Source: Polaromonas sp.
GTDB lineage: Bacteria; Pseudomonadota; Gammaproteobacteria; Burkholderiales; Burkholderiaceae_C
Reading direction: 5' to 3'
Length of the DNA stretch: 64,000 bases
Assembly: GCA_028291985.1 (NCBI GenBank)
Contig: JAQGNE010000015.1
Location: 30,951 to 94,950 of the forward strand
The notes under the pieces: model-generated
Database searches by the model: none
Seen by the model: the letters and a program-made list of their open reading frames with translations, nothing else
Told to the model about the DNA's origin: nothing
In this document: positions 53,854-64,000 of the stretch, one piece after another
Position numbering within the stretch: the stretch's first letter is position 1
Layout of the letters: the number at the start of each line of letters is the position of its first letter
Program-made: the position numbers and the translations under genes

Positions 53854-55073
53854 GCGGGCGTCAGGCCGGCCAGGCGTTTGAGCACGCCTTTGTAGATGTT
53901 TTTGAGCGGATCGAGGGTGCTGACCTGCACGTTCTCGTTGATCTTGTGAATGGTCGCGTTGATGGGGCCAAACTCAACCACTTCAGCGCACACGCTGGCG
54001 ATAAAGCGCCCATCGCTGGTGCCGCCGGTGGTTGATAGCTCGGCCACTAGGCCAGTTTCAGCCTTGATGGCGCCGCGCACCGCGTCGACCAGCCGGCCTG
54101 GCGTTGTCAAAAACGGACGTCCGCCGATGGTCCAGGCCATATCGTAATCAAGCTGGTGCTTGCGCAACACGGCCTCCAGGCGCTGCTGCAGACTCTCTGG
54201 TGTCGACGCCGTGCAAAAGCGAAAGTTGAAATCCACCACCAGATCGCCAGGGATGATGTTGGAGGCTCCTGTACCCGCGTGAAGGTTGCTGACTTGCCAG
54301 CTGGTGGCCGGAAAGAATTCGTTGCCTTTGTCCCATTCCATGGCAACCAGCTCGGCCAGCGCCGGCGCAAACAGGTGAATCGGGTTGCGGGCCAATTGCG
54401 GGTAAGCAATATGACCTTGCACGCCCTTGACGGTGAGCTTGCCATTCATGGTGCCTCGCCGGCCGTTCTTGATCATGTCGCCGATCTGGTTGACGGAAGT
54501 CGGCTCGCCGACGATGCAGTAGTCAAGCACCTCGCCCCGGGCGGCCAGACGATCACAAACGATGACCGTTCCATCACGGGCCGGGCCTTCTTCATCACTG
54601 GTGATCAGGAAAGCAATCGACAACGCAGGTTGGGGGTGGTCGGCGAGAAACTCCTCGACAGCAACCACCATCGCGGCCACCGATGTTTTCATGTCGGCGG
54701 CGCCGCGTCCATACAGCCTGCCATCGCGGTGGCTGGGTGTGAAGGGATGGCTGTCCCACTGCTCCAGCGGCCCAGTGGGCACGACATCGGTATGCCCGGC
54801 AAAGACAAGCGTTCGCGGCAGGGCCGTGTCGTTTGTGTCTGCTATTGAATCGATAGCTACAATCCCAGGCGTTACCTGGGCTGGAGCACTAAAACCCCTG
54901 AATTTTGCCCACAGATTGGTGACCTGATGGTTGGCAGGCCCACTGATGATGGTTTCGCAGTCGAAACCCAGGGCGGTCAGTCTCGCCGCGATGATGTCCT
55001 GGCAGCCCGCATCGTCGGGCGTGACAGAGTGGCGTGAAATCAGCTGTTCGGTGAGTCTTAGTGTGTTGGACAT
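53850..55073 (-). CDS. dapE: succinyl-diaminopimelate desuccinylase
   Basis: Zinc amidase of the lysine/diaminopimelate pathway; 407 residues versus about 375-390 usual. Ligands: His94 and Asp96 ([12 protein letters not shown]), the second Asp in [17 protein letters not shown], the Glu-Glu in [13 protein letters not shown], and a C-terminal [11 protein letters not shown]. About 20 extra residues (K57 to A78) precede the first metal motif and coincide with a palindromic repeat copy, which explains the excess length. The frame is open upstream into a hexanucleotide tandem array; ATG 55073 matches the family start [20 protein letters not shown]. It overlaps prmB by 4 bp. Confidence 0.95.
   Translation of the reverse strand: MSNTLRLTEQLISRHSVTPDDAGCQDIIAARLTALGFDCETIISGPANHQVTNLWAKFRGFSAPAQVTPGIVAIDSIADTNDTALPRTLVFAGHTDVVPTGPLEQWDSHPFTPSHRDGRLYGRGAADMKTSVAAMVVAVEEFLADHPQPALSIAFLITSDEEGPARDGTVIVCDRLAARGEVLDYCIVGEPTSVNQIGDMIKNGRRGTMNGKLTVKGVQGHIAYPQLARNPIHLFAPALAELVAMEWDKGNEFFPATSWQVSNLHAGTGASNIIPGDLVVDFNFRFCTASTPESLQQRLEAVLRKHQLDYDMAWTIGGRPFLTTPGRLVDAVRGAIKAETGLVAELSTTGGTSDGRFIASVCAEVVEFGPINATIHKINENVQVSTLDPLKNIYKGVLKRLAGLTPA
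54841..54903 (+). repeat. 63-bp palindromic repeat, in-frame insertion in dapE
   Basis: The copy has GCTAT-N7-ATAGCTAC, then CCCAGGCG, ACCTGGG and CTGGAGCAC. It is antisense to dapE and encodes residues from K57 to S76-I77 ([18 protein letters not shown]). The flanks NLWAK and [14 protein letters not shown] join directly in other DapE proteins as I know them, so this is the clearest true insertion. Confidence 0.85.
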
Positions 55074-55078
55074 GGTGC

Positions 55079-55160
55079 GGGCAAGGGCAATGGCAGGGGC
55101 AGGGGCAAGGGCAAGGGCAAGGGCAAGGGCAAGGGCAGGGGCAGGGGCAGGGGCGGCAGG
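55079..55160. repeat. hexanucleotide tandem array (GGGCAR)n upstream of dapE
   Basis: About 13 units of GGGCAA or GGGGCA type occur in a row, with a few variants (one GGCAAT, one GGCGGC). The array fills most of the 120 bp between the pilU stop and the dapE ATG, ending within about 6 bp of the start codon on the dapE side. Period 6 keeps any overlapping frame open. Confidence 0.9.
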
Positions 55161-55193
55161 CGGTGTTGACAATCGCCAGCGCATGCTGCAGGG

Positions 55194-56339
55194 TTAGTGG
55201 TTGACGTCCAGTGTGATTTCGGTAAACGAAGGCTCGTCATCCGGGTCATCCTGAGGTTCGGCGGCCTTGGCAACAGCCGCAAAATCATTTTCAAGCCGCC
55301 ACATCAGGTTGGTCGGCGAGTCAGCGTACAGGATGCCTTCCTTGCGGCTCACGGTGTTCTCGGTGATGAGCCGCGCGATGTCCTGTTCGAAAGTTTGCGA
55401 GCCTTCGGCGATGGATTTTTCCATCGCTTCCTTGACGCCTGAAAAATCACCTTTTTCGATCAGTTCGGCAATGAGCTTGGTGTTCAGCATCACCTCGACA
55501 GCCGGGGTCCGGCTGCCGGCCTGCGTGCGCAGCAGGCGCTGCGACACGATGGCCTTCGTCGCGGCTGCGAGGTCGCCCAGCATGGTGCCGCGAACCTCGA
55601 CCGGGTAAAAGCTCAGGATACGGTTCAGCGCTTGATAGCTGTTGTTGGCGTGCATGGTGGCCAGGCACAGGTGGCCCGACTGCGCATAGGCAATCGCCGC
55701 CGACATGGTTTCCCGGTCGCGTATCTCCCCAATCAAAATCACATCCGGAGCCTGGCGCAGCGCGTTTTTTAGCGCCACCTGCAGCGACTGGGTATCGCTG
55801 CCAACCTCACGTTGATTGACGACAGATTTTTTATTGACGAACAGGAATTCGACCGGGTCTTCGATCGTCAGGATGTGGCCCAGTGTGGTGGCATTGCGGT
55901 GGTCCATCATGGCGGCCAGCGTGGTGCTCTTGCCGGCGCCGGTCGCGCCGACCATCAGCAGCAGGCCGCGTTTTTCCATGATCAGATCGGCCAGGATCGA
56001 CGGCACATTCAGGCTCTCGAGCGGAGGAATGTCCACCGGAATGAACCGGATCACCGCAGCGTAAGTGCTGCGCTGGCGAAAACCGCTGATGCGAAAGTTG
56101 CCAACGCCCTGCAGCGGCAAGGCCATGTTCAGCTCGCCCAACTCACGCAACTCCTCAATGCGTGCCGGTGGCAACACCTCGGCCAGCAGGTTGAGTGGCG
56201 CCTCGGGTGGCAGCACCTGGCTGTTGATCGGCAACGCCTGGCCGTTGATCTTGATCAGGGCAGGGGAATGCGCCGACAGGTAGACGTCCGAGGCCTTCTT
56301 GTCCGCCATCAGACGCAAGATTCTTTCCATCGTGCTCAT
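55194..56339 (-). CDS. pilU: type IV pilus twitching-motility ATPase (PilT/PilU)
   Basis: A 381-residue hexameric retraction ATPase. Walker A GATGAGKSTT is at 131-140, followed by IEDPVEFLFVNKKSVVNQRE, APDVILIGEIRDRETMSAAI (Walker B and Asp box) and HLCLATMHANNSYQALNRIL (His box). The length and the acidic C-terminal tail (~360-381) fit PilU rather than the shorter PilT. It stands inside the dap cluster without other pilus genes. Confidence 0.9.
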   Translation of the reverse strand: MSTMERILRLMADKKASDVYLSAHSPALIKINGQALPINSQVLPPEAPLNLLAEVLPPARIEELRELGELNMALPLQGVGNFRISGFRQRSTYAAVIRFIPVDIPPLESLNVPSILADLIMEKRGLLLMVGATGAGKSTTLAAMMDHRNATTLGHILTIEDPVEFLFVNKKSVVNQREVGSDTQSLQVALKNALRQAPDVILIGEIRDRETMSAAIAYAQSGHLCLATMHANNSYQALNRILSFYPVEVRGTMLGDLAAATKAIVSQRLLRTQAGSRTPAVEVMLNTKLIAELIEKGDFSGVKEAMEKSIAEGSQTFEQDIARLITENTVSRKEGILYADSPTNLMWRLENDFAAVAKAAEPQDDPDDEPSFTEITLDVNH

Positions 56340-56385
56340 TGCTTTTCCTTTATTGCCCCACGGTAAAAAAATGCCCCCAGGTCGT

Positions 56386-56470
56386 TCACTGCGTGTGTCC
56401 CTGCCTCCCGAGGGGACCGCTGCGCCTGCGGTCTCGCCAAGCCAGTCCCGCGCCCCTGCTTGAACGAACC
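56386..56470 (+). repeat. GC-rich intergenic repeat, copy B
   Basis: Segments CCTCCCGAGGGGACCGCTGC, GCCTGCGGTCTCG and GCCAGTCCCGCG are the inverse complement of parts of 23896-24054, in the same order. It fills the 161-bp gap between dapD and pilU. Such sequences are frequent between genes in Comamonadaceae, to my knowledge. Confidence 0.65.
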
Positions 56471-56500
56471 TAGGCGAGTGCGGCGTTTTTTTGCAATTAC

Positions 56501-57352
56501 TTAATCGCGAAGTAAGTCGTTCAAGCTCGTCGTGGCCCGCGTTTTGGCATCGACCTTCTTGACGATCACTGCGCAGTACAGGGAGTACTTACCGCCGGCC
56601 TTGGGCAGGTTGCCAGACACGACCACAGAGCCTGCGGGAATGCGGCCGTAGCTCACGGTGTCGAGTTCGCGGTCATAGATCGGCGTGCTTTGGCCAATGT
56701 AAACGCCCATCGAAATCACCGAGTTTTCCTCGACGATCACGCCCTCGACGATTTCCGATCGCGCGCCAATAAAGCAGTTGTCTTCGATGATGGTCGGGTT
56801 GGCCTGCAACGGCTCAAGCACACCGCCCAGGCCCACGCCGCCCGACAGATGCACATTGCTGCCGACCTGCGCGCAGCTGCCCACGCAGGCCCAGGTGTCG
56901 ACCATCGTGCCTTCGCCCACCCAGGCACCGATGTTGACGTAGCTGGGCATCAGGATGGCGCCTTTGGCGATATAGCTGCCGCGGCGTGCCACTGCAGGTG
57001 GCACCACGCGCACGCCGGTTTCGCGCATTTCGGATTCGCTCAGGTGCGCAAACTTGGTTTTGACCTTGTCGAAAAAGCCCAGGTCGCCGGCTCGCATGAG
57101 TTCGTTGTCGCTCAGGCGAAAGCTCAGCAAGACCGCTTTCTTGATCCACTGGTGGGTGGTCCAGACGCCAACGCTCTCACGGGTTGCAACCCGCAGCTTG
57201 CCGCTGTTGAGCTGACTGATGGTTTCCTCGACGGCTTCCAGCACGGCCTTGGGCGCGGCCTTTGGCGACAGGCTGACACGGTCTTCCCACGCGGCGTCTA
57301 TGGTGGATTGCAGGGCTGCAAGGTCGGTGCGGGAAGCGGTAGCTGTTGTCAT
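56501..57352 (-). CDS. dapD: tetrahydrodipicolinate N-succinyltransferase
   Basis: Succinyl-CoA-dependent enzyme of diaminopimelate synthesis; 283 residues. It is a trimer with a left-handed beta-helix, seen here as hexapeptide repeats ([60 protein letters not shown]). The ATG at 57352 gives the usual N-terminus; the longer frame to 57415 overlaps dapC and is rejected. It follows dapC by 8 bp, a single transcript. Confidence 0.96.
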   Translation of the reverse strand: MTTATASRTDLAALQSTIDAAWEDRVSLSPKAAPKAVLEAVEETISQLNSGKLRVATRESVGVWTTHQWIKKAVLLSFRLSDNELMRAGDLGFFDKVKTKFAHLSESEMRETGVRVVPPAVARRGSYIAKGAILMPSYVNIGAWVGEGTMVDTWACVGSCAQVGSNVHLSGGVGLGGVLEPLQANPTIIEDNCFIGARSEIVEGVIVEENSVISMGVYIGQSTPIYDRELDTVSYGRIPAGSVVVSGNLPKAGGKYSLYCAVIVKKVDAKTRATTSLNDLLRD

Positions 57353-57360
57353 GGTCGGTT

Positions 57361-58566
57361 TCAGTGAGCGTTGGAAGTGATGAATTGAACGATGCGGCCA
57401 GCGGCTTCGACGCACTCGGCGGTTTCGGCAACCAGTGCCATGCGAATGCGGCCGGCGCCCGGGTTATGTCCCTGGGATTCACGCGCAAGGTAACTGCCCG
57501 GCAGCACCACCACATTGTAGGCAGCAAGCAGCGCTTGGGAAAACGCCTCGTCCGAGCCGCCGAAGGCGTCAGGCACCGCCGCCCAGAGGTAAAAACCTGC
57601 ATCCGGCAGGGCGACATCCATAACCTGTGACAGCATGGGCGTCACCTGCAAAAACTTCTCGCGGTACATGGCGCGGTTTGCGACGACATGGGCTTCGTCA
57701 TTCCAGGCGGCCATGCTGGCTGCCTGCACGATCGGGCTCATGGCGCTGCCGTGGTAGGTGCGGTACAACAAAAAAGGCTTGATCAGCGCGGCATCGCCGG
57801 CCACAAAGCCGCTGCGCAGGCCCGGTACGTTGCTCCGCTTTGACAGGCTGGTCAGTGCGAGCAGGTTCTTAAAGTCATGCCGCCCGAGCTGGCTGGCCGC
57901 TTGCAGCCCGCCCAGCGGCGCTTCATCGCGAAAGTAGATTTCGCTGTAACACTCGTCCGAGGCGATGACGAAGCCATGCCGGTCGCTCAGATCGAACAGC
58001 AGCTTCCATTCGTCCAGCTTCATCACCGCGCCGGTCGGGTTTCCGGGCGAGCAGACAAAGAGCAGTTGCGTTTTGGCCCACACCCCGTCGGGCACGCTGG
58101 CCCAGTTGATCGCAAAGTTGCGCTGCGGATCGCTCGGCGCAAACCAGATTTCGGCACCGCCTAGCAGCGCTGCACCTTCGTAGATTTGATAGAACGGGTT
58201 CGGCGAAACCACGGTAGCACCGGGTTTTCCAGAGTCAAGGACGGTTTGGGCCAGTGCGAACAAGGCTTCGCGTGATCCGTTAACCGGCAGGATTTGCGTG
58301 GCGGGGTCAAGCTGCAGGCCGTAGCGGCGCTGCAGCCAGTCGCTCATTGCCTGGCGCAGCCGGGGTTCGCCCAGCGTGCCGGGATAGCTGGCCAGGCCAG
58401 CGAGGCTGGCGGTCAGCGCGTCCTTGATGAGTTGCGGTGTGGCGTGGCGTGGCTCTCCGATGCCCAGGCTGATCGCCCGGTAGTGCGGATTGGGTGTGAC
58501 GCTGGCATGCAACTGGCGCAGCCGCTCGAAAGGGTAAGGCTGTAAGCGGGAGAGCAGGGGATTCAT
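57361..58566 (-). CDS. dapC: succinyldiaminopimelate aminotransferase
   Basis: PLP-dependent class I aminotransferase, 401 residues. Key features: [49 protein letters not shown], and the PLP lysine in [20 protein letters not shown]. Proteins of this subgroup, located beside dapD, are DapC in Burkholderiales such as Bordetella. It heads the operon dapC-dapD-pilU-dapE-prmB. Confidence 0.93.
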   Translation of the reverse strand: MNPLLSRLQPYPFERLRQLHASVTPNPHYRAISLGIGEPRHATPQLIKDALTASLAGLASYPGTLGEPRLRQAMSDWLQRRYGLQLDPATQILPVNGSREALFALAQTVLDSGKPGATVVSPNPFYQIYEGAALLGGAEIWFAPSDPQRNFAINWASVPDGVWAKTQLLFVCSPGNPTGAVMKLDEWKLLFDLSDRHGFVIASDECYSEIYFRDEAPLGGLQAASQLGRHDFKNLLALTSLSKRSNVPGLRSGFVAGDAALIKPFLLYRTYHGSAMSPIVQAASMAAWNDEAHVVANRAMYREKFLQVTPMLSQVMDVALPDAGFYLWAAVPDAFGGSDEAFSQALLAAYNVVVLPGSYLARESQGHNPGAGRIRMALVAETAECVEAAGRIVQFITSNAH

Positions 58567-58642
58567 GCCGCGGATTATCCGGTCTCATGCTGGGTCCAGA
58601 TCAGCAGCGCCCGAGTGCGGCAATGCGCCTTTTATGGCGTCA

Positions 58643-58705
58643 GCTACTGTATTGATAGCTATAACCCAAGGTGTTTATTGGTCTGGTGGCTTGTTTGATC
58701 ACTTT
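58643..58705 (+). repeat. 63-bp palindromic repeat, intergenic copy 6
   Basis: The copy has GCTAC-N7-ATAGCTAT, then CCCAAGG and GGTCTGGTGGC, then TTTGATCAC. It aligns closely with the dapE copy. It lies in the 393-bp divergent gap between dapC and smc, in which I see no gene. Its sense frame is open (ATVLIAITQGVYWSGGLF). Confidence 0.8.
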
Positions 58706-58959
58706 TTTCAGGCCGGCACCGCTGACGACAAAAACCAGCACGCAGTGGCATGGTGATCACCGCGGCCTGCAGGAGCTCTGCCACGTGAGATTTATGAGCC
58801 TGGCCCACGGTAACGCCGGCATCTCACGGCGGCGCCTCGGGTAACATTGACGCCCCCGCCTGGCCTCAAGCCGGCGATGCCGGTGCCGGATCCATCGCCA
58901 CCGCAAGCGCCATACCCATCAGTGACCCAGCGTCGTTGTTCAGGAACCTCAGGACTGCC

Positions 58960-62496
<3,537 letters not shown>

Positions 62497-62532
62497 GCCC
62501 TTGCCTGATCACACCTGGACAGAGAAAAACAA

Positions 62533-63648
62533 ATGAGCACCCTTCAAATCAGTCTGGCCGTGGCCGGCGGCCTTGTGCTGGCGGGTGTGGTGGCGCACAC
62601 CGCTTGGTCGGCGCGGAAGAATGAACCCAAGCGACCCACACCCGAGCCGCTTGGCACCGATGGCACAACCCCGGCGGCGGCGCCTGACATGTCTTTTGCA
62701 CAGCCCGGTGGCGGCACCAGCGACACCGAGCGCAAGGAGCCCGGCTTCGATGACCTGGGGCCTGCTTTTGGCGCTGGTGGTGATTCAGGACTGGCATCGC
62801 TGCAGGCCATGATGGCACCTGAGAAAAAGCCCGGCCTTGATGCGCTGATCGATGTGATTGCGCCGGTGGCGACAGACTCGCCAGTATCCGGTGAGGCAGC
62901 GCTTGCCGCCTTGCCGGCCACGCGCCGCGCCGGGAGCAAGCCGTTCGCCATTGAAGGGCTCAACACCCTGACCGATCAATGGGAACTGCCCGCGCCGCAT
63001 CAGCGCTACAGCGCCTTTCAGTGCGGTGTGCAGCTCGCCAACCGGCTCGGTGGGCTGAACCAGATCGAGTATTCGGAATTCGTGATGAAGGCGCAGGCCT
63101 TTGCAGACGCCATCGGCGGCGAGCCGGAGTTTCCGGAGATGCTGGACGAAGTGGCCCGCGCCCGCGAGCTCGACCAGTTTGCCAGCGCGCATGATGCGCA
63201 GCTCAGTTTTACCCTGCGCGCGGTCAATACCGCCTGGAGCCCTGGCTATGTGCAGCAGAGCGCAGCTCGGATCGGCTTTGTCTCAAGCTCTGTGCCGGGC
63301 CGCATGGTGCTGCCATCCGAGCAGCCGGGCGGCGCGCCGATGCTGGGCCTTTCCTTCGACAGCCAGGCGGCCATGGCCGAAGACCCCGAGCAGACGGCGT
63401 TGCGTGAGGTGACGCTGTCGCTGGACGTGCCGCAGGTGCTGCGTACGGACCAGCCCTTTGGCCGCATGTGCGAGTCTGCGCTGGCGCTGGCCCGCAGCAT
63501 GGAAGGCATCATCGTTGACGATGACGGCAACCGCATTCGAGCCGAAGCCATGGACCTGATCGCGACCGAACTGGAGCAGCTTTACGATCGCCTGGATGAA
63601 CGTGATCTGTCCGCAGGATCAGTCGCTGCGCGGCGGCTATTCAGCTGA
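62533..63648 (+). CDS. zipA: cell division protein ZipA
   Basis: A 371-residue inner-membrane FtsZ anchor. It has an N-terminal membrane segment (ISLAVAGGLVLAGVVAHTAW), a Pro/Gly/Ala-rich linker (~35-130), and a C-terminal FtsZ-binding domain (~225-355: FTLRAVNTAWSPGYVQQSAA, RMVLPSEQPGGAPMLGLSFD, FGRMCESALALARSMEGIIV). The order smc-zipA-ligA is characteristic of Burkholderiales and supports the call. Confidence 0.92.
   Translation: MSTLQISLAVAGGLVLAGVVAHTAWSARKNEPKRPTPEPLGTDGTTPAAAPDMSFAQPGGGTSDTERKEPGFDDLGPAFGAGGDSGLASLQAMMAPEKKPGLDALIDVIAPVATDSPVSGEAALAALPATRRAGSKPFAIEGLNTLTDQWELPAPHQRYSAFQCGVQLANRLGGLNQIEYSEFVMKAQAFADAIGGEPEFPEMLDEVARARELDQFASAHDAQLSFTLRAVNTAWSPGYVQQSAARIGFVSSSVPGRMVLPSEQPGGAPMLGLSFDSQAAMAEDPEQTALREVTLSLDVPQVLRTDQPFGRMCESALALARSMEGIIVDDDGNRIRAEAMDLIATELEQLYDRLDERDLSAGSVAARRLFS

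Positions 63649-64000
<352 letters not shown>

Noticed and set aside
55074..55184. N-terminal extension of dapE through the tandem array
   Set aside because: The extension is only Ala/Pro/Leu dipeptides from the hexamer array. The conserved DapE N-terminus begins at the ATG at 55073.

Overview
The window looks like a chromosomal segment of a betaproteobacterium of the Burkholderiales, most likely Comamonadaceae close to Polaromonas or Rhodoferax. The basis is the gene order (clpS-clpA; yebC-purD-hemF-nadD-rsfS-rlmH-maf-rng; tolB-pal-cpoB; dapC-dapD-pilU-dapE-prmB; smc-zipA-ligA), the GC-rich coding style, and a short palindromic repeat of a type I associate with this family. This placement is inference; no database search was possible.

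Layout. 1-0.84 kb: the end of an ExbB/ExbD energy-transduction pair on the minus strand. 1-10.1 kb: xseA, sodB, a DUF192 protein, an exported Ala/Lys-rich protein, icd, clpS-clpA and sbcB, with clear terminators between units. 10.1-20.2 kb: accessory region with a decayed coding remnant, a GST-fold protein, trhO, a PHB-depolymerase-like esterase, a HupE/UreJ-like membrane protein with a TPR protein, panE, a ruined hipBA toxin-antitoxin pair, and small YkvA and EVE proteins. 20.4-22.4 kb: a soluble PAS-PAS hybrid histidine kinase. 22.5-27.5 kb: a minus-strand gene set matching the URC route of uracil catabolism (GTP cyclohydrolase II-like URC1, DUF1688 URC4, upp, cytosine deaminase-like amidohydrolase) behind one good sigma70-type promoter with an adjacent palindrome. 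27.8-37.9 kb: a lipoprotein GDPD phosphodiesterase, a HerA-like ATPase, then the conserved yebC to rng housekeeping run. 37.9-45.9 kb: an LPS/polysaccharide cluster (deacetylase, glycosyltransferases, MsbA-type exporter, O-antigen ligase) on both strands. 46-49.8 kb: tolB-pal-cpoB, tcdA and a tRNA-Lys(TTT). 50-58.6 kb: ABC-F protein, prmB, and the lysine/diaminopimelate genes dapE, dapD and dapC with a pilU-type ATPase between them. 59-64 kb: smc, zipA and the start of ligA.

The most interesting structure is not a gene. A palindromic element of about 63 bp (GCTAY-N7-ATAGC followed by a GGGCTAG-GGC arm) occurs about twelve times here. Six copies are intergenic, four of them between convergent genes. 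Up to six lie inside protein-coding genes without breaking them: dapE, URC4 (possibly twice), the ABC-F gene, nadD and prmB. Coding copies in either orientation use the same reading frame of the core (ATA-GCT, Ile-Ala), which avoids the TAG of the neighbouring frame. In dapE the copy corresponds to roughly 20 residues that other DapE proteins lack. This resembles in concept the in-frame palindromic elements of Rickettsia. A second, unrelated GC-rich intergenic repeat has two copies, and a hexanucleotide tandem array abuts the dapE start codon.
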